A stretch of 64,000 nucleotides of DNA from Proteiniphilum acetatigenes DSM 18083 (GCF_000380985.1 NZ_KB905693.1:483888-547887); one strand, 5' to 3'; shown: positions 1 to 8,998, numbered from the stretch's first letter. The notes: a model not told the origin generated them from the letters alone. Made by a program: numbers and translations.

Positions 1-130
1 AGCGAGGAAATGTCTACTTTAGTGAACGTTTTCGTTAAGCAGGAGCAGAACAAATTTATTTGTTTTGCCGGGCGTAGAAAACGTCTATTCTTTAATGAAC
101 TTAGTTTTAGAGTTGCAAAAGTAGCTAATT
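1..130. repeat. Intergenic repeat, copy 1 (related to 2955-3153)
   Basis: This gene-free stretch carries words that recur before pth: TTTAGTGAAC, CGTTTTCG followed by TAAGC, GGCGTAGAA or GAGCGTAGAA, and GAACTTAGT ending near a TTG. The order of the last three words is the same at both sites, while the intervening bases have diverged. No reading frame with recognisable content was found in bases 1-326. The left part probably belongs to another unit that is cut by the window edge. Function unknown. Confidence 0.45.
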
Positions 131-219
131 TTTCGGTATTAAACACACTGTTGAGCGAAAAGTAAGTATGTCGGGTAAAATCGGGAGAGTATCCGGACAA
201 TTATTTTAAACAAATTTCG

Positions 220-227
220 TAGATTTG
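220..227 (+). promoter_or_regulatory. Promoter -7 element for the GH20 gene
   Basis: TAGATTTG matches the Bacteroidota -7 consensus TAnnTTTG, about 100 bases before the hexosaminidase start. No clear -33 TTTG lies at the expected distance, so the promoter is moderate. The leader contains a short GGAAGGTGGAAAAG word of the kind scattered through other spacers of this window. Confidence 0.5.
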
Positions 228-326
228 CAGAGAATGTGGGAAGGTGGAAAAGTTCGAGAAGCGGTAAATAATCTTTCAAATCCGACATTCTGAATCTCAA
301 GTCCTCAATTAAAATAAACTAATCAT

Positions 327-2231
327 ATGAGAAAAGGAATTTTTATACTTGCACTTATGTTGATCGGTATATCGGTTATGGGACAACAACGGGAACGGAA
401 TATTGCCATTATTCCGGAACCTGTCTCGCTTCTTAAGAAAGGCGGGCATTACGTCTTGCCTGACGAGGTGGTTATTTCAAGTCCGGCAGATAAGTCGACT
501 GCCTATGTGAATCAGCTGTTAAAAGAGAAACTTTCTATAGCGTCCGGTAAGAAGGTAAAGTTGACTACTTCAGCTACCAATGCCGATATTGAATTACTAT
601 TAAATAAAACTACCGATAGAGAGATTGGTAGTGAAGGATACAGGCTGCATGTAACACCGGAGAAAGTGGTTATAAAAGCAAACGAGCCGGCTGGTTTGTT
701 ATATGGAGTGCAGACGCTTTTCCAGCTTTTGCCTCCCCAAATTGAAAGCGATAAAAGAGAGGAGCATGTTTCCTGGCAGATACCTGTGGTGGAGATTGTG
801 GATTATCCCAGAGTAGAATGGCGAGGGTTGATGCTCGACGTATCTCGTCATTTTTTCACGGTGGACGAAGTAAAACGATTTATCGATAACATGGTGAAAT
901 ACAAATACAATATATTTCACTGGCACCTTACTGATGATGAGGGGTGGCGCATTGAGATAAAAAGTCTGCCGAAGTTGACTGAAGTGGGTGCATGGCGTAC
1001 CGAACAGATAGGATGGTTTGGTAGTCTTTCTGATCCTGACCCCAACGCACCCAAAAACTACGGTGGTTTTTATACGCAGGATGAGATCAGGGAGGTGATT
1101 GCATATGCAATGGAGCGTAATGTACAGGTAATGCCGGAGATCGATGTGCCGGGGCACAGTTCGGCAGTATTGGCTGCATATCCCGAACTGGCCTGTTTCC
1201 CGGAAAGCGGAGACCATTTCGTGCGTACGGGAGCTCCTTTTCTCGACTGGAATACCGGAGGGCGACCTGCTGCCATTTATGAGAATACGCTTTGCCCTGC
1301 CAATGAAAACGTCTATGAATTCATGGATAAGGTGATCACTGAAGTGGCGGAGCTTTTCCCGTTTGAGTACATTCATACCGGTGGCGACGAAGCTCCCTAT
1401 ACCTTCTGGGAAAAGAGTCCGGCTGTCAAACAGTTGATGGTCCGTGAAGGAATAGAAGATATGGCCGGCGTACAATCCTATTTCGGCAAACGGGTAGAAC
1501 AGATCATTCTTTCCAAAGGGAAAAAAATGATGGGCTGGGACGAGATCCTTGAAGGTGGTATTACACCCACCACTGCATTGATGAGTTGGCGTGGGATTGA
1601 GCATGGGATCGAAGCCTCCAGGTCGGGACATTATGTCGTAATGAGTCCGACTAATTATGTATATATCGATTATATGCAGGGTGATCGTTCTATGGAGCCA
1701 ATTGTATATAGCAGTCTGCGATTGAATCAAACCTATCAATTCGACCCTATACCGGAAGGTGCCAATGCGGAGTATATATTAGGTGGACAGGCGAATTTGT
1801 GGACAGAGCAGGTCTATAATATCCGTCAGGTGGAATATATGGTTTGGCCGCGTGGATTTGCCGTGGCTGAATCGCTCTGGTCTCCAAAGGACAAAAAGGA
1901 TTGGACCCGTTTCACCTCCAAGACGGAAGATCATTTTGTGCGCTTGGATTATGCACAGACCAAATATTCCCCGGCGATGTACGATCCTATTGTAACAGTA
2001 ACAAAGGAGGGGGAGGAGCTTGTTGTGACGCTCACAACGGAGATCGATGGGTTGGATATTTATACCAGTTTCGATGCCTCTACTCCCGACAATTTCTATC
2101 CGGTCTATAAGGAGCCGTTACGGGTTCCTAAAGATGCTTATATACTGAGAATTATTTCCTATCGTGACGGCAAGCCTGTCGGGCGACTGATGAGTATTTC
2201 CGCAGAAGAACTGAAGAAAAGAGTGAGATAG
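327..2231 (+). CDS. Beta-N-acetylhexosaminidase, glycoside hydrolase family 20
   Basis: Exported enzyme that removes terminal N-acetylglucosamine or N-acetylgalactosamine from glycans. Residues 1-20 form a signal peptide ending in GQQ. A GH20b-like N-terminal domain (about 30-155) precedes the TIM-barrel catalytic domain (about 160-530), which opens with the typical stretch around HWHLTDDEGWR. The catalytic Asp-Glu pair of substrate-assisted catalysis is D354-E355 in HTGGDEAPYTFW. The last 80 residues form a small beta domain as in other Bacteroidales GH20 enzymes. The length of 634 residues is normal. It stands alone behind its own promoter and is likely periplasmic, used in host or cell-wall glycan recycling. 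Substrate preference cannot be read from sequence. Confidence 0.93.
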   Translation: MRKGIFILALMLIGISVMGQQRERNIAIIPEPVSLLKKGGHYVLPDEVVISSPADKSTAYVNQLLKEKLSIASGKKVKLTTSATNADIELLLNKTTDREIGSEGYRLHVTPEKVVIKANEPAGLLYGVQTLFQLLPPQIESDKREEHVSWQIPVVEIVDYPRVEWRGLMLDVSRHFFTVDEVKRFIDNMVKYKYNIFHWHLTDDEGWRIEIKSLPKLTEVGAWRTEQIGWFGSLSDPDPNAPKNYGGFYTQDEIREVIAYAMERNVQVMPEIDVPGHSSAVLAAYPELACFPESGDHFVRTGAPFLDWNTGGRPAAIYENTLCPANENVYEFMDKVITEVAELFPFEYIHTGGDEAPYTFWEKSPAVKQLMVREGIEDMAGVQSYFGKRVEQIILSKGKKMMGWDEILEGGITPTTALMSWRGIEHGIEASRSGHYVVMSPTNYVYIDYMQGDRSMEPIVYSSLRLNQTYQFDPIPEGANAEYILGGQANLWTEQVYNIRQVEYMVWPRGFAVAESLWSPKDKKDWTRFTSKTEDHFVRLDYAQTKYSPAMYDPIVTVTKEGEELVVTLTTEIDGLDIYTSFDASTPDNFYPVYKEPLRVPKDAYILRIISYRDGKPVGRLMSISAEELKKRVR

Positions 2232-2261
2232 ATAAGACTAATAATAAGTATTAAGTTGTTG

Positions 2262-2289
2262 TTTGATAAAAAGAAAATCATTACCTTTG
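2262..2289 (+). promoter_or_regulatory. Promoter of rplY
   Basis: TACCTTTG at 2282-2289 is a perfect Bacteroidota -7 box. A TTTG lies at 2262-2265, slightly closer than the usual 19-21 bases, and a TTG a few bases upstream is the better-spaced alternative. The predicted leader to the L25 start is about 75 bases. Confidence 0.65.
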
Positions 2290-2368
2290 CGCCGCTTTTT
2301 TGAAAGCTCCCGTGTGATGGGAAATAAAGAAAGCACTTTATTTTGAGTAACACAAACAAATTGTAAAA

Positions 2369-2947
2369 ATGAAAACATTTGAATTAAAAGGCGAGATCAG
2401 AGACGATTTCGGAAAAAAAGCGGCCAGAGCATATCGCAGTGAAGGGCTGATCCCGTGTGTTGTATACGGAGGACATGGCGAAGGTAATGTGAACTTCGTA
2501 GTGAAGCAGGGCGACGTGCGTAAATTGATTTACACGCCGGAAGTCTTTCTGGTAAATCTCGACCTTGGAGAAAAGAAATTACAAGCCATCGTAAAAGAGT
2601 TACAGTTTCATCCGGTAAAAGATACCATTCTTCATATCGACTTCTTGCACGTGGTCGAAAATGCACCTGTAGTGATTGAAATTCCTGTTCGTCTGGTTGG
2701 TCTGGCTGCCGGCGTGAGAGCTGGTGGTAAGTTGTCACTCGATACACGTAAATTGAAAGTGAAAGCATTGCCATCCAAATTGCCCGAAGAATTGGTGGTG
2801 AACGTAGAAAAACTGGAATTGGGTAAATCTATTCAGGTTGGGCAGTTGAATTTCGACGATGTGGAAATATTGAATGCCAAGAATGCCGTCGTATGCCGTG
2901 TGCAGTTGACACGTGCTGCAAGAGGAGCAGCAGCAAAGGCTGAGTAA
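2369..2947 (+). CDS. rplY: 50S ribosomal protein L25 (Ctc form)
   Basis: Binds 5S rRNA in the large ribosomal subunit. The 192-residue protein has the long Ctc architecture: an N-terminal L25 barrel (about 1-90, containing GKKAARAYRSEGLIPCVVYG) and a C-terminal TL5-type beta domain (about 95-185, with IPVRLVGLAAGVRAGG). The tail is Ala/Lys rich. It is followed by pth, the classic rplY-pth arrangement, but with a 206-base spacer that holds a dispersed repeat. Own promoter upstream. Confidence 0.95.
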   Translation: MKTFELKGEIRDDFGKKAARAYRSEGLIPCVVYGGHGEGNVNFVVKQGDVRKLIYTPEVFLVNLDLGEKKLQAIVKELQFHPVKDTILHIDFLHVVENAPVVIEIPVRLVGLAAGVRAGGKLSLDTRKLKVKALPSKLPEELVVNVEKLELGKSIQVGQLNFDDVEILNAKNAVVCRVQLTRAARGAAAKAE

Positions 2948-2954
2948 AAAGAGA

Positions 2955-3153
2955 GAGGTATGAAACGAGCATGAGAACTGTTCACATCCGGAAACGTTTT
3001 CGATAAGCGAATACAGAGGAAAAACTTGGTTTTACTATGTTGAGCGTAGAATTGAAAATCGAGGAGCGAAGGCGACTCAAAACTACTAGCTTTAGTGAAC
3101 ATGACAATATGCGAGTTCCATACGAACTTAGTGTTGAAAATTGATATTGTCGT
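2955..3153. repeat. Intergenic repeat, copy 2, between rplY and pth
   Basis: The whole spacer between rplY and pth is made of words shared with bases 1-130: CGTTTTCG/TAAGC, GAGCGTAGAA, TTTAGTGAAC and GAACTTAGT. It ends directly at the pth start codon. It may be a decayed mobile repeat or an RNA element in the rplY-pth transcript. No gene was seen. Confidence 0.45.
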
Positions 3154-3714
3154 ATGAAATATTTGATTGCGGGATTGGGCAATATCGGACCCGATTATGA
3201 GCAAACCCGCCACAATATTGGATTTATGGTATTGGACGCTTTTGCTAAAGCGTCCAATGTTGTTTTTGAGGACAGGCGATACGGTTTTGTCGCTGAGATG
3301 CGGCTTAGAAACAAATCGCTTATCCTGCTCAAGCCTTCTACCTTTATGAATCTGAGCGGGAATGCTATCCGCTACTGGTTGCAGAAGGAAAAGATCGAAA
3401 CCCAGAATCTACTGGTGGTGGTTGATGATCTGGCTTTACCTTTCGGTACATTACGAATGAAATCGAAGGGGAGTGATGCAGGCCATAATGGTTTAAAGCA
3501 TATCCAGGATCTGATAGGGCAGAATTATCCACGGCTCAGGTTCGGGATCGGAGATAATTTTCCGCGGGGAGGACAGATTAATTATGTGCTGGACCGGTTT
3601 TCGGAAGAAGAACAGCGACTGTTGCCCGAACGGATCGATATGGCAGTAGATATGATCCGCAGCTTTTGTCTGGCGGGTATTCATGTTACAATGAATCAGT
3701 ATAATAACCGGTAG
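3154..3714 (+). CDS. pth: Peptidyl-tRNA hydrolase
   Basis: Cytoplasmic esterase that frees tRNA from peptidyl-tRNA dropped by the ribosome. The N-terminus [19 protein letters not shown] carries the family signature, with catalytic histidine H20 and tRNA-contacting N10. FMNLSG and [10 protein letters not shown] are the other conserved blocks, and [10 protein letters not shown] follows. At 186 residues it is of normal length. The start is the first ATG directly after the repeat-filled spacer. It is probably co-transcribed with rplY and followed by the S4 protein gene. Confidence 0.96.
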   Translation: MKYLIAGLGNIGPDYEQTRHNIGFMVLDAFAKASNVVFEDRRYGFVAEMRLRNKSLILLKPSTFMNLSGNAIRYWLQKEKIETQNLLVVVDDLALPFGTLRMKSKGSDAGHNGLKHIQDLIGQNYPRLRFGIGDNFPRGGQINYVLDRFSEEEQRLLPERIDMAVDMIRSFCLAGIHVTMNQYNNR

Positions 3715-3801
3715 ACCCTGCCTGTATGAGCAGGCTTGCTGCTGTGAATTTTCCCCGTCTGATGATAGTCTTTGTTCTGTTAATCTACTAATCTGAAAGA
3801 A

Positions 3802-4200
3802 ATGGATGAAATAAGGATAGATAAATGGTTATGGGCAGTGCGTATCTTTAAGACACGTACTGCCGCTTCTGAAGCCTGCAAGAAAGGACGGGTGATGATC
3901 GGTAAGGTTGCTGTAAAACCTTCAAGAAATATCAGGGCAGGGGAGATAATTGAAGTGCGAAAACCGCCGGTCACTTTTTCATTCAAAGTGCTGGAATTGA
4001 CCGACAAACGCATGGGTGCAGCCAAAGTGCCCGAGTTCATGGAAAACGTGACCCCTCCCGATCAATACGAACTGCTGGAGTTGAACCGGATCAGCGGATT
4101 TGTCGACAGGCAAAGGGGGGCCGGCCGGCCTACCAAGAAAGAGCGGCGTGACCTGGAGCAGTTTACCGACTCCTTCGATTTTGACGAATCTGATTTTTAA
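3802..4200 (+). CDS. S4-domain RNA-binding protein (Hsp15-like)
   Basis: A small 132-residue protein with an S4 RNA-binding fold at residues 4-65 (IRIDKWLWAVRIFKTRTAAS, then GRVMIGKVAVKPS). By family knowledge, Hsp15-type proteins bind stalled 50S subunits still carrying a nascent chain. The C-terminal part is charged (GRPTKKERRDLEQF) and ends with an acidic tail. The position after pth, another rescue factor for peptidyl-tRNA, fits a role in ribosome recycling. The maf gene follows 31 bases later, so co-transcription is likely. Confidence 0.88.
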   Translation: MDEIRIDKWLWAVRIFKTRTAASEACKKGRVMIGKVAVKPSRNIRAGEIIEVRKPPVTFSFKVLELTDKRMGAAKVPEFMENVTPPDQYELLELNRISGFVDRQRGAGRPTKKERRDLEQFTDSFDFDESDF

Positions 4201-4231
4201 AACAAGTTTGACCTATAAAGATTTAGTAGTT

Positions 4232-4813
4232 ATGACTTTTTTTTCAAATAAATATCACCTCATCCTCGCTTCCAATTCTCCGCGGAGAAAAGAGTTACTT
4301 TCTGGAATTGACGTGGAATATGAAGTACTGGCTTTACCGGATATTGACGAGTCGTATCCCGACGATCTTCCTCATGAGGAAATCCCGGAGTTCCTGGCAA
4401 AGAAGAAAGCATTGGCTTATATTTCACTGCTGCAGGATGATACATTGCTTATTACGGCTGATACCGTCGTACTGTTACATGACCGGATTTTGGGTAAACC
4501 ATTGGATAAAGCGGATGCAAAGCGGATGTTGAAAGAGCTTTCCGGTGAGACGCACCGTGTGGTTACGGGAGTTTGCCTGACCTCGAAACAAAAACAGGTC
4601 TGTTTCTCGGATACCGCCCATGTTACATTCGGACTGCTGACGGACGAAGAGATCGATTATTACGTGGAGAAATACAATCCGTCGGACAAGGCTGGAGCCT
4701 ATGGTGTACAGGAATGGATCGGTTATGTGGGTGTAAGGAGAATAGAGGGTTCCTATTTCAACGTGATGGGATTACCCATTTTCAAGGTATACCGGGAATT
4801 GAGACGGTTTTAG
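4232..4813 (+). CDS. maf: Maf-family nucleoside triphosphate pyrophosphatase
   Basis: Hydrolyses non-canonical or modified NTPs to the monophosphate and has been linked to septum formation in other bacteria. The signature ASNSPRRKELL lies at residues 13-23, and the conserved ITADTVV block carries the metal-binding acidic residue. KPLDKADAKRML and GAYGVQEW are also typical. The start at 4232 gives 193 residues, the family length; the longer open frame from 4100 overlaps the S4 gene and has no family similarity. Probably the last gene of the rplY-pth-S4-maf group. Confidence 0.94.
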   Translation: MTFFSNKYHLILASNSPRRKELLSGIDVEYEVLALPDIDESYPDDLPHEEIPEFLAKKKALAYISLLQDDTLLITADTVVLLHDRILGKPLDKADAKRMLKELSGETHRVVTGVCLTSKQKQVCFSDTAHVTFGLLTDEEIDYYVEKYNPSDKAGAYGVQEWIGYVGVRRIEGSYFNVMGLPIFKVYRELRRF

Positions 4814-4834
4814 AAGCCACTTTTTTCCTGTCTG

Positions 4835-4867
4835 TTAGCATGAGAAAAATAAAAAAATGTATCTTTG
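4835..4867 (+). promoter_or_regulatory. Promoter of the aspartokinase gene
   Basis: TATCTTTG at 4860-4867 matches the -7 consensus, and TTAG at 4835-4838 is a near -33 box at 21 bases spacing. The leader of about 150 bases up to 5025 is A/T rich with degenerate TAAT/CTAAT words. No known lysine riboswitch structure was recognised in it. Confidence 0.55.
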
Positions 4868-5024
4868 CGCCCCGGGTACTAATGAGTTAATATGCTAATG
4901 AGATGATGTATTGATTTAATAATTGGTAATTATTGTAGGTGTAATCTGCTAATCAGTAAATCATCAATTTGATAAATCGTCTTGGCTCTTGGTTCCTGAC
5001 TCTTTTTAATTCATAATATTATAT

Positions 5025-6404
5025 ATGCTGACAGTAGAAAAAATCGGGGGTACCTCCATGTCTCAATTTCAGGATGTGCTTCAAAACATTATCAAAGGAG
5101 ATCGCAAGGGAGATGAACTATATAACCGCATCTTTGTGGTTTCGGCCTATAATAACGTAACTAACTGGTTACTTGAACACAAGAAGACCGGTGAGCCGGG
5201 CATTTACAATAAATTCCTGAATGGAGAGGATTATAGTAGCGCATTGGATGCGTTTTGTCAGCGTTTACTCCTGATCAATGATGGTTTTGCCGATTACGGC
5301 CTCGACCTGAAAGAGGCACGCGACTTTATTCGTTTTCGGGTGGATCAGGCCAAAACGGTGCTTTACAGCCTCGGGAAAGTGTTGGCGTCGGGTTATGTAG
5401 ATCCGAAAGCGATACATCTGGCTGCGCGCGAAATTCTGGCATCCATAGGAGAAGCTCATTCGGGATGGAATTCCGTCAATATTCTTAATAACAACGGTAT
5501 CAATGCCCGTTTTGTGGATCTGTGCGGGTTTAATGATAATGAATCACTGACCATCGATCAACGGATCCATAAAGAGTTCAGTGACATAGATTTCGGTAGT
5601 GTACTCTGCATTGCTACAGGATACACCAAAGGGACAGAAGGTATTATGCGTGCTTTTGACCGGGGTTACAGCGAAGTGACTTTCAGTAAGATCGCTGTCG
5701 AGGTAAAAGCAGATGAAGCGGTTATTCACAAGGAATATCATCTTTCGAGTGCAGATCCCAAGATTGTGGGCGTGGAGAACAGTATTCCCGTGGGACATAC
5801 CAATTACATTATTGCCGATCAGTTGGCAGATATCGGTATGGAAGCGATCCACCCCAAGGCGGCGAAACCTTTGGAACTGGCAGGTATCAATATCCGTATA
5901 AAAAACACCTTTGAGCCCAACCATCCCGGAACACTTATATCGCGTGATTATATTTCACCCGAACCCCGTGTGGAAATCGTTTCCGGTTCGCGAAAAGTGC
6001 TTGCCATCGAAGTGCACGACCCGATGATGGTGGGTGAAGTGGGTTTCGACGGGCATCTCATGCAATATTTTGTGAAGCATGAGGTGAGCTATATTCTGAA
6101 ATCGACCAACGCAAACTCTATTACAATGGTGGTGTGGGATCATGAGAAGAGCAGGGAACTGGTCAAAGTCCTTCAGAAGCAGTTTTATCAGGTTAGAGCA
6201 GAGCCGATGGCCATTATCTGTGCCATGGGTTCCAATATTGCACTTCCCGGATTCCTTTATAGGGCGACGAAAGCATTGTATGAGAAAGGGATCAACGTGG
6301 AAAGTTTTGCCCAGTCGCTGATGCAGGTCAATATGCAGTTCGTGATCCAACGTGAACGGTATGAAGATGCGGTGATCGCATTGAACGAAGCGTTGTGCAA
6401 GTGA
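5025..6404 (+). CDS. lysC: Aspartokinase
   Basis: Phosphorylates aspartate, the first step to lysine, threonine, methionine and diaminopimelate. The N-terminus VEKIGGTSMSQFQ is the kinase P-loop-like motif, here with Ile instead of the common Phe in KFGGTS. The amino-acid kinase domain spans about 1-290 (ATGYTKGTEG, EVTFSKIAVEV), followed by regulatory ACT domains (about 310-459). The length of 459 residues fits a monofunctional enzyme; no homoserine dehydrogenase is fused. It is monocistronic, with its own promoter and a terminator just downstream. Feedback regulation through the ACT domains is expected but not visible in sequence. Confidence 0.92.
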   Translation: MLTVEKIGGTSMSQFQDVLQNIIKGDRKGDELYNRIFVVSAYNNVTNWLLEHKKTGEPGIYNKFLNGEDYSSALDAFCQRLLLINDGFADYGLDLKEARDFIRFRVDQAKTVLYSLGKVLASGYVDPKAIHLAAREILASIGEAHSGWNSVNILNNNGINARFVDLCGFNDNESLTIDQRIHKEFSDIDFGSVLCIATGYTKGTEGIMRAFDRGYSEVTFSKIAVEVKADEAVIHKEYHLSSADPKIVGVENSIPVGHTNYIIADQLADIGMEAIHPKAAKPLELAGINIRIKNTFEPNHPGTLISRDYISPEPRVEIVSGSRKVLAIEVHDPMMVGEVGFDGHLMQYFVKHEVSYILKSTNANSITMVVWDHEKSRELVKVLQKQFYQVRAEPMAIICAMGSNIALPGFLYRATKALYEKGINVESFAQSLMQVNMQFVIQRERYEDAVIALNEALCK

Positions 6405-6432
6405 AAAATATATATTAAATATTCTTAAATGG

Positions 6433-6460
6433 ACTCTCCGTATATTGGAGAGTTTATTTT
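6433..6460 (+). terminator. Intrinsic terminator after lysC
   Basis: ACTCTCC (6433-6439) pairs perfectly with GGAGAGT (6447-6453) over a seven-base loop, followed by a T-rich stretch. It lies 29 bases after the lysC stop and before the next gene's promoter region. Confidence 0.75.
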
Positions 6461-6497
6461 TATATATTTACTTTGTATTTCAAAGTACTTTTTAATT

Positions 6498-7127
6498 ATG
6501 AAGAATAACGAAGCGGTCGAAGCAGTAAAAGAGATACGGGTAATGATGGAGAAATCATCTCGTTTCTTGTCGTTCAGTGGCACATCTGCAATTCTTATCG
6601 GTTTATATGCGTTGGCGGGAGCATTTGTAGCCCGTGGCATTATATCACCGGTTAAAGAGATTCCTGATGAGTATTCTACCCCCGGCTGGATTACCATTGC
6701 CCCTCATATTATTCTTGTGGCTCTCATTGTATTCGTATTATCATTGTCTACAATTCTGTTCTTCTCAGCCCGGAAAGCGAAAAAAATGAATCATTCTTTC
6801 ATCAATGGTCCGGCTTACCGCACGTTTCTGAACTTTTTCCTGCCCCTCACCGTAGGTGGAATTTTCTGTGTTGCACTTCTTGTCGAAGGAGATGTAGGAA
6901 TTATTGCTCCGGTCATGTTGCTGTTTTACGGACTATCGCTCATTAATGCATCAAAGTACACGTATGGAAATATTTTCTGGTTGGGATGTAGTGAATTGCT
7001 TCTCGGACTGATATGCGCATTCTTTCCCGGAAAGGGACTGTTGTTATGGGCGATCGGATTTGGTATCCTGCATATTGTGTATGGTATTTACTTCTATTTT
7101 CGCATTGAAAGATATTCTGCAGCATGA
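6498..7127 (+). CDS. Multi-pass membrane protein paired with a winged-helix regulator
   Basis: A 209-residue integral membrane protein with about six hydrophobic segments after a short charged N-terminus (KNNEAVEAVKEIRVMMEKS). I do not recognise a catalytic motif. The ATG at 6498 is preferred over an upstream ATG inside the lysC terminator. The gene overlaps the following regulator by four bases (ATGA), and creD follows. A similar pair (membrane protein with a charged helix first, then a 98-100 residue winged-helix protein) exists at 58250-59124. This suggests a module in which the membrane protein transmits or modulates the activity of its partner regulator; that role is inference. Confidence 0.75.
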   Translation: MKNNEAVEAVKEIRVMMEKSSRFLSFSGTSAILIGLYALAGAFVARGIISPVKEIPDEYSTPGWITIAPHIILVALIVFVLSLSTILFFSARKAKKMNHSFINGPAYRTFLNFFLPLTVGGIFCVALLVEGDVGIIAPVMLLFYGLSLINASKYTYGNIFWLGCSELLLGLICAFFPGKGLLLWAIGFGILHIVYGIYFYFRIERYSAA

Positions 7128-7426
7128 TTGAACATCTGGAAGATATCAATAAAGCATTTGAGAGCAAGGTCCGGCTTGGGATTATGTCGGTTCTCATGGT
7201 GAATGATGAAATCGATTTTAATTCACTGAAGGAATTGCTGGGAGTGACCGACGGTAATCTGGCTAGCCATACCCGGGCACTGGAAAGTCTGGAATACATC
7301 GTTGTGAAGAAACAATTTGTCGGCAGAAAGCCTAGGACCACATTCGCTCGAACCGGAAAAGGAGAGAAGGCGTTTCGGGAACATCTTCAGGCATTGGAAT
7401 CTTTTTTGAATAAGGTGGAACGGTGA
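7124..7426 (+). CDS. Winged-helix transcriptional regulator (MarR/ArsR-like, ~100 aa)
   Basis: A single-domain winged-helix protein of 100 residues: DINKAFESKVRLGIMSVLM (helices 1-2), the recognition helix region LKELLGVTDGNLASHTRALE, and the wing VVKKQFVGRKPRTTFART. Such stand-alone proteins usually act as dimeric repressors. It overlaps the membrane protein gene by ATGA and is followed by creD, so the three are probably one operon. Its paralogue at 58828 shares the layout RLxxMSxL, GNL and FxGKRxRT-type wing. Ligand unknown. Confidence 0.85.
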   Translation: MIEHLEDINKAFESKVRLGIMSVLMVNDEIDFNSLKELLGVTDGNLASHTRALESLEYIVVKKQFVGRKPRTTFARTGKGEKAFREHLQALESFLNKVER

Positions 7427-7514
7427 GAAGGTGGGACAGTGGAAAGGGAGACAGGGAAGGACTCAATGCCTCTGGTAATTAGTAAATAATAATTTGTAAT
7501 TGATAATTGACAAT

Positions 7515-8963
7515 ATGGAAACAATGGATTCTTCAAATCAAATGACACCGTTACCGTCGGAAGGGAACGGAAATAAAAGGAGTTTTATTGAACGCTATTC
7601 TGCAAGTATTAAGCTGGTGATAATTGGATTCTTAACTCTTTTTTTGTTGATTCCGTTAGGAATGATCCGCGGGCTTATCAATGAGCGAAAATTCACGAAA
7701 TCCAGTGCAGTTCAGGATATTACTTCAAAATGGAGTGGTGAGCAGATCGTGACCGGACCGTGTATCGCTATTCCGTATACTCAGGAGCGGATTATGAACG
7801 ATAAGCGTGAAATAGTTAGCAGGGATATCCTCTTGTTTCCTGAAACGCTGGATATACAAGCTAATGCGGCAGTGGAAAAACGTAAGCGCGGCATTTATGA
7901 TGCGTCGGTCTATAAATCCGAGATCACTTTGGAGGGTGCTTTTGATATGAGTGAGATTGAGAAGGCCGGTATTAAAGAAGAAGATATAAAGTTTGATAAA
8001 GCCCGTGTTATCATGGGAATAACCGATCTGAGAGGTATTCGTGAGGTAGTCTCATTACAACTTAACGGGAAGACCTTCCTTATGGAACCCGGAATTCCGG
8101 TGGAAAATTTATTTACCGGCCCGAATCCGGATATGAATATATATATTCCCGACACAGAAAAATCGGTGGCAGCACCGAATGTTTTTTCCGGGATCTTTGC
8201 AGCGGGGCTGAATGCCCGTCCCGATTCGTCGGCCATAACTGCAATGAGGGATGGAAATACACCCTTTTCAGTAACGTTGTATCTGAATGGATCGATGGGA
8301 TTGTATATTGTGCCGGTGGGAAAAGTGACGACAGCAGCCTTTCAATCAGATTGGTCAGCACCGAGTTTCGGAGGTGGTTTCCTGCCTTCTGATCATGAGA
8401 TTGGAGATGAGGGTTTCTCCGCGAATTGGAAGATATTGGATCTTAATCGCAGTTATGGACAGGTAGTACGTGCCGATGACAGTTCGACAATTAATCTGGT
8501 AGCATCATCACTCTTTGGGGTGAAGTTCATTCAATCGGTAGATCAGTACCAGCAGAATTTACGGAGTGTAAAATATGGTATACTGATTATTTTACTTACG
8601 TTTGTGGTAGTACTTTTTATTGAACTGATCAAGAAGAATCCGGTCAATCCGTTTCACTATTTACTTGTCGGATTAGCATTGGTGCTCTTTTATGCGCTGC
8701 TCCTCTCCATCTCTGAAATATGGGGATTTAATCTTGCTTACGCCGTGGCGGCTCTCATGACTATTATTATGATCACACTTCATATGGGGGCCATCCTTAA
8801 GAATCGGAAACAGGGATTGTTGGTCGGGGGATTGTTGGCTTTTCTCTATGTTTTTGTCTTCCTGTTGATCCGGATGGAAAGCTACTCCCTGTTAGTCGGA
8901 AGCTTAGGATTATTTGCTATTCTGGCGGTAATCATGTATTATGCAAGGAAGATAAGAATATGA
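7515..8963 (+). CDS. creD: CreD-family inner membrane protein
   Basis: Member of the CreD family (cell envelope integrity protein, associated in other bacteria with envelope stress and beta-lactam or colicin tolerance). A cytoplasmic N-terminus leads to one membrane helix (IIGFLTLFLLIPLGMI), a large periplasmic beta-rich domain (about 60-355, with MGITDLRGIREV), and five or six helices at the C-terminus. The family length of about 450-490 residues is met. The ATG at 7515 is preferred: an upstream ATG at 7500 lies inside the AATTGATAATTGACA spacer words. Likely co-regulated with the upstream regulator, a pairing common in Bacteroidota. Confidence 0.9.
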   Translation: METMDSSNQMTPLPSEGNGNKRSFIERYSASIKLVIIGFLTLFLLIPLGMIRGLINERKFTKSSAVQDITSKWSGEQIVTGPCIAIPYTQERIMNDKREIVSRDILLFPETLDIQANAAVEKRKRGIYDASVYKSEITLEGAFDMSEIEKAGIKEEDIKFDKARVIMGITDLRGIREVVSLQLNGKTFLMEPGIPVENLFTGPNPDMNIYIPDTEKSVAAPNVFSGIFAAGLNARPDSSAITAMRDGNTPFSVTLYLNGSMGLYIVPVGKVTTAAFQSDWSAPSFGGGFLPSDHEIGDEGFSANWKILDLNRSYGQVVRADDSSTINLVASSLFGVKFIQSVDQYQQNLRSVKYGILIILLTFVVVLFIELIKKNPVNPFHYLLVGLALVLFYALLLSISEIWGFNLAYAVAALMTIIMITLHMGAILKNRKQGLLVGGLLAFLYVFVFLLIRMESYSLLVGSLGLFAILAVIMYYARKIRI

Positions 8964-8998
8964 TTTTTATTAGTGATCTCATATATATACCTTTACAT

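Noticed and set aside
699..1739. Long 346-residue open frame antisense to the GH20 gene
   Set aside because: It lies wholly inside a well-conserved gene on the other strand and has no domain-like pattern; a composition-driven shadow.
4868..5024. Lysine riboswitch in the lysC leader
   Set aside because: The leader is A/T rich with simple words and shows no multi-stem junction like the known lysine aptamer.
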